A DNA stretch of 64,000 bases from Strigamia acuminata (lineage: Eukaryota > Arthropoda > Chilopoda > Geophilomorpha > Linotaeniidae), in the NCBI GenBank assembly GCA_949358305.1, contig CASHSZ010000105.1, positions 126,001-190,000 of the forward strand, read 5' to 3'. Below are positions 28,705-40,799 of the stretch, piece by piece. The position numbers and the translations under genes are program-made. A model generated the notes under the pieces. The model was not told the DNA's origin, ran no database searches, and saw only the letters and a program-made list of their open reading frames with translations. Each line of letters opens with the position of its first letter. The first letter of the stretch is position 1.

Positions 28705-28830
28705 TAAAATTGTTGTATTGTTAGCCCACATTCCTCCATAATTGTGGCATTTACATGATTGTATTGTAAGACTGCATTCCTACATGAATGTAGCATTTAC
28801 ATTTTTTCAAATTTCTAAATATTTGTGCCG
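28705..28830. repeat. Hairpin repeat family, copy 2
   Basis: Same TTGTATTGTTAGCCC/CATTC...GAATG/GCATTTACA organisation as 21015-21135 and 37494-37680, followed by conserved flank (TTTGTGCYGGTATATTACTTT) shared with the third copy. Confidence 0.8.
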
Positions 28831-29020
28831 GTATATTACTTTTGTCGACTTTTTCTTATGAAAAGGTTATATAAATTTAACCCAGAGTAATTATTCTATT
28901 CCTGATAAATGTTGAAATATATCTTTCTTTTCGAATTCTCTATTTCCAACACCTTTTAATTTTTTTTCGCTTAACTAAATGACCCTTTATCAAAATATGA
29001 TGTTACTTATTTGACTTAAT

Positions 29021-29579
29021 TTAAAGTAATAAAACTTGAAATATTATCAAGTGACCAATCATTTCCATGAATTGGAAACTGCCTTGCATCCCAAAAACTG
29101 AAAACCGCTGTGCCGTGACTCTTCTCAACCAAAATGTTTCGATATATTGGAGCAGACAAGTGAATGGTGGTGTGGCAATGTTTTTCAGATTCAAAAATTG
29201 GCGAACACTCTGTACACCAGCAGCCATTGAGTCGACAAGCAACAATGCCAAAGCCTAGCACATTTGCATGGCTTTATGGCACGGAATGCTAGCCTCATAT
29301 TGGTTGTGCACACCAAGCTTCTGAATTCTCTTCTACACAGCTCGAGAATAATGAAAGAAACAACCAGCAATTCTCCCATTGGGAAATGAAGTGGCAGCGG
29401 CATTTTGAATTGCTGTTTCGAAATCTGACGACTTCCGGATTTAACATGGGCACCATCTGCTTGATCTGGTATGCAATTTCATTCCTTTGTGGCATCAGCG
29501 CATAGACGACGGGAAACACACAGCCGTGCGCATGCAAAGCTAATAAAAAATGCTGGAACAACTTTAAACGTACCATCAA
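29021..29579 (-). pseudogene. MULE transposase, frameshifted fragment
   Basis: 29579-29295 encodes the MULE-domain core: a HGCVFPVVYALMPQRNE motif followed by a helical segment and a Cys-His pair. Further downstream, in another frame (29251-29021), are the Tyr-x-Glu-Thr/Trp-type motif and the following region expected C-terminal to the catalytic domain (TPPFTCLLQYIETFW). A frameshift near 29270 and missing N-terminus mark it as dead. It is the most recognisable representative of MULE in the window. Confidence 0.75.
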
Positions 29580-29739
29580 AGTGTGTAAAAAAAGTAGTAA
29601 ATAAATAAATAAAATAAAAAGAAAAAATGGAAAAAAAAGAAAGAAAAAAAAAGAATTTTCACCAAATAAACTTTCATCTTACTTCTTCGGCGGCTGTTTG
29701 TACTCTTAAATTGCTGTTTACTCGTTTCAATTTATTTTT

Positions 29740-29890
29740 GTTTTTATCATCTAAAGATTCGAACAGATCCCACGAGATTATGGCTCCAGAGTCTAATAGT
29801 CCAATTAGTCGTTTACCTTCAAACGAGATTGGTAACGTAGTGCAGCGATCCAGGTTTTTATTTAAAAACCTTAAACGAATATTTAAATAA
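29740..29890 (-). pseudogene. Retropepsin fragment of a Gypsy-type element
   Basis: About 50 codons with the active-site motif RLIGLLDSGA preceded by a strand resembling the region before the protease site of element A. The rest of the protease is missing. It lies downstream (on the minus strand) of the unassigned ORFs at 30302-31320, suggesting one decayed element. Confidence 0.7.
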
Positions 29891-30301
29891 ATCAGCGTTG
29901 AGATGCCTTATAGGACTTCTACACAGCGGCCAAAGATGTTTTGGGGAATGATTTAACACACAAAATAAAAAAAGAAGAATTGTTTAAATTGTTCAAAATA
30001 ATACAAAATAATAATGTACCGCCAAAACGTCTTCTCAAATACACACACGGTTATCCGGCTCCAAGATGACGTCACGTGAGCACAGATTTTGGCAGAGCAG
30101 GCCCGATGCCAAAATCTCCTCTAACACACAGTACTGTCTTCTGTGGAGCAAGCTTGTAGCGAACGGTCATCGATCTTGTTGTGGGCAAGCGCGACGTTGT
30201 TTGCTGTTGAATATGAGTCTTGTCCTCTGGAGAATATCCGGGCTTCGTGCTGGACAAGATCTTGTGACTTGCTCCTGACCTCTTTAAGGAATGGCATTCA
30301 T

Positions 30302-31320
30302 CTAATGAAAACTCAGGAATGGAGCATGCACCAAAAGAAACCCACACATCATAAGGAGAAGGAGCACGTCAACCACCAACATGAGCATGATGGACGACCG
30401 GCTGTTTGACACATGAGTGGAAACGGGGTTCACCACTTGACCCACCACCTGACCAGACGATGAGGCGACAGCCCGTGTTGAAGCTGGAAAATCGGCGTCC
30501 CAATTTTTACAGACAGAAACACGCTTCCTCACCCTACTTGGCCCTGGCTGATCCAAATCCACGGTAAAGTCGGATACGAAAGTCGTTGCAGACTCAACTG
30601 GGCGGCGTTTTGACTGCGCCGAGATGCCCAATTTATTCGGGGAATTTCCTAACGGGAACTGACCCAAGCACACGACATCGTCGTCAACCTCGTAACAGGT
30701 GTCTGGAGGGACAGGGGGACATTCTTCGACGCCGTGCGCAAGTGTATGCACCTTCTTGCAATAATTTGACAAGAGGGGATTGTAAAACAATTTCCATAAC
30801 TTTTGGATCCCGGTGAACATCATTCAATTTCACCCATCCTCTGCCTATCTGCCTCAATCCTACGATCCTCATCAGTGTGATACATATTTGGGGAAACAGG
30901 TAGCCAAGTCGGGATCCCCCAAAAAACTACTTTAAAAACCTTAAATTTAACAAAAATATTAAATCTATTCCTTGACTCTTCCTTAGACGAAGAAGTTTGC
31001 TTGATTAGTGGAAGTATTGCGTTGTGACTTTTCGAAAAGGAGAGCTTGACGTCTTGTTTCTGCAACTTGGACCGTCTTGGAAACTCAGTCGAAGCTTGAA
31101 GGTCGCTGGACTCGTATGCGCGGCACACGGCGGTCTCACGTGAAAATCTCGGGCAATCGTAAATCCCCGAACTTTCTGAACTTGTGCTGCTGTGGCACAC
31201 CACGATGACGGGATGACTCGTGGAGGACGAGAAGAACAGGTCGCTGCTCCTTCTTGACTGGTCAGAACACGGCTGAAGTCCACGGCGTGGATACGACGCG
31301 GCTCGGTCCAGAATCGTCAA
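30302..31320 (-). CDS. Two overlapping unassigned ORFs, possibly decayed gag
   Basis: An upstream frame (31320-30820, Ser/Thr/Arg-rich, 166 codons, no clear ATG) overlaps a second ORF (30823-30302, 173 codons from ATG) by ATGA. The second has a proline/serine-rich middle and one C-terminal hydrophobic segment long enough to span a membrane. No capsid, zinc-knuckle or enzyme motif is visible. The retropepsin fragment further downstream suggests retroelement origin. They could equally be chance frames in decayed DNA. Confidence 0.3.
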
Positions 31321-31745
31321 TTTCTCCGTAGTTTTTTCTCTTAAATCTGATTTTCACGGGATCAGCACAACGTCGCTGGTTCACGAGGAAAAATTTCGGT
31401 TTGTGCCTCTCTTTCTCTCTTTTCCCCGGGAAGAACTCTGTTGCTAGCAAGCAGAGAGAGTATTTTAGGCAGATTGCGCTTTTGATTTCTCTACAAAGAC
31501 AAAAGTTAGGTTTTCAATGCGTTGCCCGATTATTGTGAAAAGTTTAAGGTAACTTATCTGATTTAAAGTCCTTTCTGGGTTTGTTCCTTGCAGTTAGAAT
31601 TGTTTTTCTGAAAATACAAGGTGAATTTAGTTGTTTGCTCTAATGTTAGTTTTTCTAATTATCCTCGTTTATGTTGTACTCCGCTGTTATCGACATTTAA
31701 CGGCGTCCAGGTCCTTCAATACGGATTTCGTCTACGTTAAATTTC

Positions 31746-32096
31746 CTATCGCATCCGAAATGCCATCAGGTTCGCTCTCACATGATGATTCAGCCACGTC
31801 GCCCTGTTTGCCGCACTTCCAGTTTTTAATTGGACTTGAAGTTCAGCTGTGACTCCCTGATTAACATCTTTGAGAATATCCCAGGCCTGCTTTGCTGTAG
31901 TCACAGTTAAAATATGTCTTAATTGGGCCACATCAATTGTAGTCAAGATATAGTTCAATGCTTCAGTGTCTGAAGTTTTCCAAGTGTCATATCTTGCCTT
32001 AAATGTTGCATCAGATTCTGCCACAATATTCAGTGGTTTACCATCTGCATCCACTGTATTGGCTGCAACTATCTTGTGAGGTGGTAATTCAGTCAC
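31746..32096 (-). pseudogene. Copia Gag N-terminal fragment
   Basis: 116 codons carrying the conserved Copia Gag core: W-x-x-S/D-D-x-A-L-x-x-I, then TAKQAWDIL and a helical segment. This is the same region seen at residues 75-95 of the intact Copia element, but from a different family. It is truncated on both sides. Confidence 0.7.
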
Positions 32097-32511
32097 TACT
32101 TTCCACAGATTCTTGACTTGTAATAATATGGCTAAGCGAAATGACCACTCAAAATAATTTCGTTCATTTAATTTTTCAATCTATGCTAGGCTTGGGTCGG
32201 CCATTTTATAATTCCAATCGCTCAGAACTCACAACACTAATATCTTCCATATCATATTTGTCCATTTACTCACAAATTTCATCAGTGGATAAGTGCAAAA
32301 TTCAGCATCAAAATAATAGTGGAATTGGTGTCAGGGGCCATAACCTTTGTTGGTGTAGTCCACAAATAAATGCCAGAGGCAAATCTCATCTCGACATGTT
32401 TATTAATTTTGTTTACAACAATATATATTCCAATAATATACCACTAGTGATATCTTACATTGATGCCAATATTCACGTTACAACAGAGTGGCTTCATTGT
32501 AAGTCGCTCGA

Positions 32512-33441
32512 TCATAAATTTGTGATAACACGCTGTGCCCTCATCACGTGATTTCCATTTTTATCTTGCACGTCAGCGCACTGTCGTGTAAAAATCACTG
32601 TCAACCCAGCATCGACCATCTTCGGAACGGATAGCAAATTTGTTTGCAGTGTCGGGACGTACAGCACGTTGCTCAGACGTGGATTCGCATTTCCACGCGT
32701 CGCATTGCCCGTTTTACTCTTGGACCAACAGTCCCTTGCGTAGTGTCCGATCTTGTGGCAATTGTAGCATTCCACATTGCATTTCCCCCTTGGTCGAGCT
32801 CTGTATGCGCTCTCGTTTCCATCGTGATTTTTCTTCTTTACTCGCTGTCTTTCCTCTTCGAATCTCAAGGCGGTTCGAGCTTCACCCAAAGTCAGGTCGT
32901 TGTTTTGCCCCTCGAAAATTCGCACATTGTGCTCGAACTCTACTCGTAGTCATCGTGCCACGTAACTCAACATCTCCTGATTACTGAATATCTTCCCAAG
33001 TTCCGCTGCCTTGGTCTTTATCGCTTCCGCACGATTTATGTAAGTGTCAATTGCCTCTTTATCGTTCATCTTTAGCTGTGCCAATTCTATGCCGCATTTG
33101 ACCACTTCAAAATCATTTTTCGGTCGCATGTGGGTCTCAATCGTTTCCCACAGCTTCTTGGCGTTTGTCTCCGTGCTGTAACGCACTCCCTGCTCTCCAG
33201 AAAGTGACAGCATCAGGATTCCCATGGCCTCGTCATTTTTCCTCTCTCAATCATCCCAAATGGCCCGCATTTGCTCGTAATTTGACAGTCCACGTCGGTC
33301 TTTTTCCAGTTCCTCATTCACGATCACTGTCCTCCAAAGGCCTTTCATCTTGAATACCGCACGCAACCTCATCTTCCACAGGAAATAGTTCCTGTCGGTC
33401 AGTCTCTCGAACGATTCCGCCGTCGCTATATCTCGTCGCAA
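32512..33441 (-). pseudogene. Copia Gag with internal protease loss, frameshifted
   Basis: Three successive minus-strand frames read as one protein. The N-terminal Gag helix is 33441-33247. The middle is 33225-32950, with the KKLWETIETHM and AIDTYINR motifs. The C-terminal part is 32925-32512, with the zinc knuckle CYNCHKIGHYARDC. It then passes directly to a LSNVLYVPTLQTNLLSV segment normally located after the protease active site. The protease Asp-Ser/Thr-Gly region is deleted and two frame changes are present. Confidence 0.8.
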
Positions 33442-33883
33442 CTCGTAGCAGACGACAGAAATACAAAACGGGAATTAATGTCACGCCAAATATTCTCAAA
33501 ACTTAGCGACATTAATAACTTGCGCTCATTCGTCTTCTTCGATCCGATCGTTCTCGTATTCCATCTCCATCACTCCAATCATCCAGTTAAATGTTTAAAT
33601 AAAATTGAAATTTGCTGATTAATTCATCTTTTGGATTTTAAAATGCATATTTCGTAAAAAGGTAAATAGAAATGTAGAATAAGTAACCGATCTTATTTCA
33701 TTTTTTTTCTTTTTCCCACATTGCAAACTATAACAAATTGATGCTAATAAATTCAAAACAGATGGAACGTGACTGTAACGTTACGGCAGAATTTACAAAA
33801 CATATTGTGATACGTAACGTGCAGCAAACGTTCACTCCTATTTCTATACACGTATGCCAAACGTTCATCCCTCGCAATCATAC

Positions 33884-33892
33884 TATAAAAGG
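33884..33892 (+). promoter_or_regulatory. TATA box upstream of the Elongin-A-like gene
   Basis: TATAAAAGG, 76 bp before the ATG at 33968, in AT-rich sequence with no ORF between. Position fits a core promoter with a start site near 33915. Confidence 0.6.
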
Positions 33893-33967
33893 CAACACAT
33901 TGAACTGAATAAAACATATCTGCTTTGATCTCGAACAGCAAACTACTCAACTCAATCGAAATTAGAG

Positions 33968-34723
33968 ATGGCGAACGATTTGAGAATGAAAGAGATCGAG
34001 CAATTGAAAAGCGAAAAGCAAAGAAAGGTGCTCGAAGCAGAAAAGGAAATAGCGAAAGGATATCGGCGTTATTTAGAAGAGAACGTGAGTGACAGCAGAA
34101 AGCGAAAGCGCATCGAAACCGAACCCATACACATACCGAATAAATACCGCCGTGGTGTTTATTTGACGCGAGAGCAATTAAATTCCGACGAATATCACTT
34201 CATGGAAGCGATGATGACCAGCAGGAACACCTTTCGAGGTCGAGTGGCTCTGTCTGGGAAAAAGAACAGAGTCGTACCGAATTCGTTAACAAATGTCCAA
34301 CTACAACGCTGCACGAACTTAGCTGAAAGAATTAAGGGGCGGAGTTTTGAAGAGTTGAGCCCTTACATGCGCAAGTGCACGGCTCAACAGTTGAGCCAAG
34401 TGGAGGCGATTAATCCTTATCTGCTTGGCAAAACTGAGGAGTTCTGGATGGGAATTTGCAGCCGGCATTTTATTTACGAAGTGCCGGAACAAGGGGAAAC
34501 CTGGAAAAAGTTTCATCAGCGTCGAGTTTTCGAACAAACCGCTGAATTAAAGTTATTAGCTGAAGTGATAGGTGCAAAAGCCGACGGGATTGCAGCGAGG
34601 CAAAGGCGTGCCAGATTCGTGGATGCTACTGGTGCAGTTTCGGCTGTAAATGCAACGAGAGTAAAGCTCAAAGCGTCCAGAATAGTCACCAATGAGAAGA
34701 AAGGTGCAAAAATTCAAAAATAA
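33968..34723 (+). CDS. Elongin-A-domain protein, intronless
   Basis: This is a 251-residue ORF with a good promoter context. Residues 1-60 are Lys/Arg/Glu-rich, helical and include a basic cluster (SRKRKR). Residues about 108-205 match the Elongin-A family signature: LQRC...L...F..L.PYMRKCTAQQL, QVEAINPYLLGKTEEFW, then C..HF and an ETWKKFHQRR motif. Elongin A is the transcription-elongation and ubiquitin-ligase subunit that binds Elongin B/C. Vertebrate Elongin A is much longer, so this is a short variant. A degenerate Elongin-C contact motif is possible around residues 108-120. A 5'-inverted retrocopy at 20131-20835 shows that this gene has been transcribed in the germ line. It is the best candidate host gene in the window, but domesticated or repeat-borne origin is not excluded. 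Confidence 0.75.
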   Translation: MANDLRMKEIEQLKSEKQRKVLEAEKEIAKGYRRYLEENVSDSRKRKRIETEPIHIPNKYRRGVYLTREQLNSDEYHFMEAMMTSRNTFRGRVALSGKKNRVVPNSLTNVQLQRCTNLAERIKGRSFEELSPYMRKCTAQQLSQVEAINPYLLGKTEEFWMGICSRHFIYEVPEQGETWKKFHQRRVFEQTAELKLLAEVIGAKADGIAARQRRARFVDATGAVSAVNATRVKLKASRIVTNEKKGAKIQK

Positions 34724-34875
34724 TTAAAATTATGTATATTATCATCATTTTCTAAAATTTTAGATTTATTTTTATTGCAAAATGAGATTTTTTTTTTTAA
34801 TTTTTAAAATATTTTTTACACCAACTACAATTACCTCGTACAATTTAGACCAATTTCTAATTAAACTCCACACAG

Positions 34876-36306
34876 CTCCCTGTTTTATTGACGACCTCTA
34901 CCAACGGCACAGCGAACTGCACTTCCACGTGCACGACCGCAAACTCCCGGCGAAGATATTTATCCACCGCGCACTCCGCCAACTGGACACCTCGTGTCAT
35001 TGCGGCGAACCGATCAAATTCGACCGCCCAAATTGCAAAGTAATTGCCAGAATCGGCCGAACTTGTAAGGTAAACAAATCAAAACAATCCTTTAAATATC
35101 CACACACTTTGTTTAACACTTTAATTCATATATCAGAGACTCGTCAACTTAAACTTGACCGGTTGGCGCGACATTGAACCGGATGAGCTATCCAAACTAA
35201 TGACCAACATCCCGCAGATTCGGACGCTGAATCTGTCCGACACAGCGTGCAGCGACTCAGTTTTAGCCGCCATAGGGCACCATTGTCCACAATTGGAGCA
35301 CTTGGACGTGTCGAGTTGCTGTAGGGTCAGCAATTACGGCATTCGGTGTTTGTGTTTGAACGATCGTCTGCAGTCACGCCGATTTAAGGTGGTCAGTTTC
35401 AACGTCTTCAAGACGCACGTGACCGAGCACGGGTGCGTTATGGTGTTGCAGAACCTAAAGAGTTTGCGAAACTTTGAAAACAGTTTTGCGGACGAAATAT
35501 CGGAGCTGTTGGGCAGGTTGACGCCGGGCGAGACTTTCCAGGCGGAGAAACTCGAGTCGTTGTCGGGAAAAATCAGTTGGAGCGAAGAGGAATTGAAAAC
35601 GGCGTCGATTTTCTTCCCGAATTTGCGTAAAATGTACGTTAACGACCTGGACGAAACGCTATTGCTGCTCCCACGGTTCAAGGAGCTCGAAGTGCTCATG
35701 ATTTACCAGTTTCCCAACTACGGCAACGACAGAACTGCGTGTTTGTTGGAGAATTTCAAGTGTTTGAAGAGTCTTTTCTTGCAGAACTCGAACAACATCG
35801 ACGTAGATGTCATCGGGAGGTTCTGCCCGCTGTTAGAAACCTTTTTATTGGACGGATTCAGAGCTTTGAACGACCGGTCTGCTCGTACGACGTCTAATTT
35901 TGTTCCTTTCGCGCGTTTGCGAGACCTGAGTTTGTTGAATGCCGAAATTTCGACGAGGAATTTGCGGCTTTTGCTTGGAAATTGTTTGAATTTGGAGGTG
36001 CTGGCCGTCGGGAACTGCGACACGTTCAGCGACGAGTTTGTCGTGGGTTTGGTCAAGTGGAATCCACTGGTTCGGTTGACGTATGTGCAGATACACGAAT
36101 GCAATTTGTTGACCGTTAAGTCCATGTTGGAGTTTTTTAGATTGGATAATCCTTTGCGTAATGTTTTCATCTTTAAATGCCAACAGTTGGGTGAGGTCGA
36201 ATTTCGGACGTTGCAAGCCCATGCAATGAAACAGTGCTTGAATGTGCACATAGAGATTCGAATGTTACAGGAAGAACAACTCGTAACGCTTCTGCATGTA
36301 CCGTGA
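34876..36306 (+). CDS. Leucine-rich-repeat protein (F-box-type LRR), two exons seen
   Basis: The exon from 34876 (after a CACAG acceptor) ends at 35069. A 67-bp GT-AG intron (35070-35136) joins it in phase to 35137-36306, which ends at TGA. The encoded protein has about 450 residues. After an N-terminal Cys/His-containing segment it has repeated LxxLxLxxC/N-type units (TLNLSDTACSD, LEHLDVSSCCRVSNYGI, LRDLSLLNAEIS, LEVLAVGNCDTFSDE). These are cysteine-containing LRRs characteristic of F-box/AMN1-type substrate adaptors. No F-box was seen, so a further 5' exon is likely; an ATG at 34782 is an alternative start. It follows the Elongin-A-like gene by about 150 bp on the same strand. Confidence 0.75.
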
Positions 36307-36545
36307 CATTAGAGAATAGATATTTAAGTTTTGTTTTTAATTCTTTGTCTCGGTCCAACCCACGGTTTTCGAGTAAAACCCACTGAGGTGTGGCATTTGG
36401 CATCACTTGCGTCCACACGCCTTTGGTTTTAGGCTGCGCGGATTGTACAATCTGCGGCCGCCACCGATAATAAAGATAGAAAGCAAAAACCATGGAACCG
36501 AGAAGAACAAAACCGGAGAAAACAAGAACGAGGGCGAGAAGAAGG
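36302..36545 (-). CDS. Possible single-pass membrane protein ORF (low support)
   Basis: A minus-strand frame of about 80 codons with an N-terminal hydrophobic stretch of roughly 25 residues followed by an Arg-rich stop-transfer segment and a polar tail. It converges on the LRR gene. The open frame reaches back to about 36545 but has its only ATG at 36493 inside the hydrophobic stretch. It may be a terminal exon. No family is recognised. Confidence 0.3.
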
Positions 36546-37373
36546 GAATCAAAATTTTAACTATGGGCTGTAATGATATAAAAAATTTAATTTTTGTAAA
36601 AGTACGAACTTTTGGTACATAAAATTGTGTTTTTTATCGAAAATTAGCAATAATTATTATATCATGCCACTAGGTGACAGTAACTTTCCCTTCTAGGTTA
36701 CCATACATTGTACAGTGAAGCATAATGATTCGTTCTGTCGAAAGATACCGTGATTTAAGACGGGTATCCCCGTAGCCACACAAAGTAGCCACGTTGATCC
36801 ACGACAAGTCGAAGCAGGTTTTGTTTGTCGTCTCGGCTCGTCGTTATATCATGAATATTTCTTTGAATTTGTCTTTCCAACGATCGTTTACTCCAATTTC
36901 AGTGGGGTTTTCCCCTTAAAAGCAATCTGCTTAGTCTATCGGTCCAACAAAACGAGGTAAGTTTTCATTCTTTGATCAAACTCAGTTCCCGTAACATTCA
37001 ATGTATTTACTTATTTATATCACAGACCTGTGTTTGGCACGAAATGTCTGGTTTTTATTATTTTTTAAAAAATGTCTGTATGACTGTGTGACAAAACTAT
37101 AATGATTTTTTGATTAATTTCTGGATTTCTTTTCAGTCTTTTGTACGACATCGATCGGTTCGTCCTAGTTCTTCCAGGAAAGTGAAAATGGGAATTTTCT
37201 GAAAATAAACCTTTTATTAGACTCGCCCGTTTTACGCCAACCACATTTCGGGAAAAGAAAATTCTAGTTTATACTTTTCTCCGTTAGGCGCACGTGATCG
37301 GGTGCTGAAACTTCACATTCCTGCCAAAGACGGTGCATATAATTGTTCAAAGCCATAAATTGATTTGTTTGCG

Positions 37374-37440
37374 GGGGTGTAAAATCCAACTCTCTACCTC
37401 CACGTGGTCACCCCTGGATAAACTGACATTACTTGTCTCG
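37374..37440. repeat. Dispersed repeat related to 24239-24290
   Basis: The sequence GGGGTGTAAAATYCA-like, then TCTACCTCC-CGTGGTC, recurs at both places with about 80 percent agreement over about 55 bp. 36560-37370 otherwise holds nothing recognisable. Confidence 0.5.
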
Positions 37441-37493
37441 GTGAAACCAGAAGAGAGCTCTGGTCATTTGAAAACTTCTGTCACATCATCTAG

Positions 37494-37680
37494 TTGTATT
37501 GTTAGCCCGCATTCAAGATGGAATGTGGCATTTACAATTCTCATTGTGTCGTTAGCCCGCATTCCTCCATGATTGTGGCATTTACATGACCGTATTGTAA
37601 GACTGCATTCCTAAATGAATGTAGCATGTACATTTTTTGAAGTTACTAAATATTTGTGCTGGTATATTACTTTTGCCGAC
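37494..37680. repeat. Hairpin repeat family, copy 3
   Basis: Three units of the CATTC...GAATG hairpin plus GCATTTACA spacer, more complete than the copies at 21015 and 28705. Confidence 0.8.
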
Positions 37681-38207
37681 TATTTCTGAAATTTTATCAA
37701 GTGACTAATCATTTTCATGTATTGGAAATTGCCCTCTGTCATCTTTTTCTATTGATACAAATTTGTAGACTGTGCTTAACAGATGCATGCTGGCTGTCTT
37801 GTAGACATTTTGTACTCCATTCTGTTGTTTCGGTCTAAGAATTCTCATAAAATATTGAATTTAATCTTTGCTATTGCCCACAATGCAAAGGGATTGTGGG
37901 TTCAACTGCCAGTCGTTCAAAGCTTCCAAGCTTAAGTGGCGCATGTTATATTTTTGGTTATTTTATTCTTTTTATTCATAATTATTACAAGTCTTGTTCA
38001 TCAATCCCAACTTTTCACTTCTTTTTCTCTTGTGGCGTACACCATTTCTATCGACTGCACCCGCCAGAAATGTTCTATTTGTCTATCGATATCGAGTATT
38101 AGAGAGTCTGGCAACCTAATGTGAACAGCCCTTAAGTAAATGATAAATGAATTATCCAAATTTAGTCCATGATGTAATAACATTTTCTACAACATTTTCT
38201 ATTGCTG

Positions 38208-38340
38208 CTAAAAATACATTTTCCAGCCACTCCAAACGAGGATCACCAACATCTGTGTACGGCGCTATGTTAAGGTCTCTGGTTAATTTTGCCTCATCTA
38301 TATTGCATCCATTTAAACAATCAAACATTTTGTTAAACAG
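38208..38340 (-). repeat. Dispersed transposase-like repeat (mate 42574-42694)
   Basis: About 125 bp shared with 42574-42694, which has an 11-bp deletion. On the minus strand the better copy encodes LFNKMFDCLNGCN... followed by DVGDPRLEWLENV. A P-element/THAP-type transposase is possible but not secure. A second shared block (38105-38180 and 40365-40440) flanks it. Confidence 0.6.
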
Positions 38341-38531
38341 TTTTATGAATTTGACTCTTACAGTAGTTTATCTCATTAGGCACATTTTTATTTTCTTAAT
38401 AAGTAAATTCCCTACAAGAATATGATTTGCTTCCAGATGCCATGGATTTTTTCTTATCTTTGGAATTGTCTTCAGGTTTATTTCCATAACTTTCATCTGA
38501 TCAATGTCTTTTCAAAAATACCTGAGTTATA

Positions 38532-39237
38532 TCAAGTACTAATGTCACACCTACGCCAGTTTTCGACGCGCTTTTCTGTCGCGTTTCTCCTATGCAGCGG
38601 TGGCTTTGCTCTCGGGAACGGTTGGTAATGGCGGCGTGTACGACTCTTCGTTCGGTGGTGCGGCGTCATCAACGATGGAGGACGTTCACCAACAATCTGC
38701 GGCATAATGACAGCCGGTATCGTCGCTGTTTTGGTGCCAAACATCGTTTGTGCCGCTTGGAAGTGGCTGACAAGCCGCTGGAAAAGCGATTGCGGCTGCC
38801 GTGGCTTTGGTTGGGACCAGACTTGATGTCGATTGGGGTGGCTGAGTGCCAAACTGTCCCGCCCAAGCTGTTCGTAATTCGTCCGGAGTTTTCTCCGTAC
38901 GAGTTGCGATTTTCTCAACGAGTGCGTGCGGCGCGCTTGAAGTGATCGTTGCCGATGGCGCAGTTGATTGCTGCCGAGCAGGTCTCTCGGCGTCTCGTTT
39001 TGCCATTCGGGCTTTGTGGTTTGCGTGCTTTTGTGCTCTATACCGAAACTTAGCTTGGGTATTCACGTCTTTCTCGCTCCACGTGGTTTGTTCGGTTGCC
39101 ACAAGCCGTCACATGTCTAACAATCCCTGCGAGATGTTTGGACGGACGGTCGATGGTTGTTGAGAAGTTTGAACGACGGTACTTGGTACGGTCGTCTTTG
39201 TTTCCTCGGCAGCCATTTTCTTAGGCACAGATTGCCT
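38532..39237 (-). pseudogene. Second copy of the unassigned ORF family seen at 45373-46287
   Basis: It reads on the minus strand from an ATG at 39237 with a TAG at about 39117 and a frame change near 38720. It shares with the 45-kb copy an N-terminal Lys-rich segment, a TWSEKxV helix and an RTEKTPxEL motif. The intervening parts are Ala/Ser/Thr-rich and poorly conserved. It ends in an Arg-rich tail. This copy is broken. Confidence 0.55.
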
Positions 39238-39299
39238 GTGTGGCGGGCGAAGAACCTTTTGCGACTTCGTCGCTTTGGTTTTCTTCGTAGTAGCACTGG

Positions 39300-40799
39300 A
39301 AGAAGCAGTAGGATAAATGATTAATCTTGTGATAAAATATTTGTATGAAGTGATTTCTAGTATTTAATTAAAATCTGGAATTAATACTATTAAGACATGC
39401 ATAACAGACAATATTACATCAGAAAATGATACCTAATCACTTCTTATGAAAGTCCAAGCAACAAAAATAAAATATTAGAAAGTAAAAAGAAACACACAAA
39501 CAAAGAATTCAGCATCATCTTGTAGTAAGGGTAAAATTTGATCTATTGCCTACGAGCTCCAATGTACCAAATCGGTTTTCCAGTTAAAATATTTTCTAAA
39601 TACAACAATTTGACATTTTCAGCACATATAGATGAATCTTTATCAACATCTGTTGAAATATTCTAATTTTTGTATGAAATTCTACTAAATTGAGTTCCCG
39701 ATATATCCGGGGATATAGGTATACCTTTTTTTTTTAAATATAATCTCTAAGATGCCAATTGTTTCTGTATCTGAGATGTTGCTCATTTCAGACAACCTAC
39801 GATTTATATGAGCTAAAGGATTATTACTAGTGGGCAATAGACGTTTTAGTTTCCCTAGATAATTCTCAAATGGAAATTCATGAAATTGTCTAAATGTATT
39901 AAAGAATGAACATTATGTAATGTAATGTAATAAAAAGAAACGGAATTCAGTAGCCTTCCAGTAATCTAGTGTATCTAAACTTCTATGTTTACGGTTAAAA
40001 TCTGAGGGTATGCATTTTGAAATATTTAATAAGTTACAAGAAATTGCAGCTTTTAGACTTCTAAACCTGATGTTTAGGAAGTCTCATGAAACAGTTCTGT
40101 CCGTCCGTCTGTCCGTCTGTCTGTCCGCATCCATATCTCAAAAGCTATAGCAGCTAGAGCAAAACGGACAACGGCAATAATTTCAGTGTATTAGTATCCT
40201 AGGGTCTTTTCGCAATTTTCCGACCTCCGGTTGAATTAATAAACACGTTTTTGTACATTTTTAGCTGTCTAATCTAATACTACTACTTCCGTCCGCGCAC
40301 TGGAAGTTGTAACATTGTACTAGCGCCACTTGCCAGATCCCGTGAGCCATGAAATCTTCGTCTGGCAACCTAATGTGAACAGCCCTTAAGTAAATGATAA
40401 ATGAATTATCCAAATTTCTTCCATGATGTAATAAATCTGAAAAGCGTTTTTTCAAATGTCTTCCTGCAAAACTGTATATCAGACACATCATTAGACAAAA
40501 ATCTGATCATGATGTGTTGAATAGTTTGGTTAAGTTTAACACCATGACCTCCGGGAGATTGCTAATTAAGTAGTTCAGGTGGGCTGCCATCTTCTTGTAA
40601 GCAAGGATGTAAATTGTAATTATCAAATAATAAAACTGTACTGGTCTGAGACAGCTCAGTCACTTCTCAGTCATCAGTCAGCTCCCTCCTCCCTTGCTAG
40701 GCCGGTCCACTCCTCCAAGAGGGGGACGGCTTTAGGCCACCAGGCGGTGTGTGGAGTGACATAGGCCACTAGGGTGGCCAAATGGTCACAATATATTTC
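39300..40799. other. AT-rich region with fragments only
   Basis: It contains a GTCCGTCT microsatellite (40096-40130) and the shared block 40365-40440. A possible LTR-like end (TGGTCACA at 40783-40790) has no partner. No gene is supported. Confidence 0.5.
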
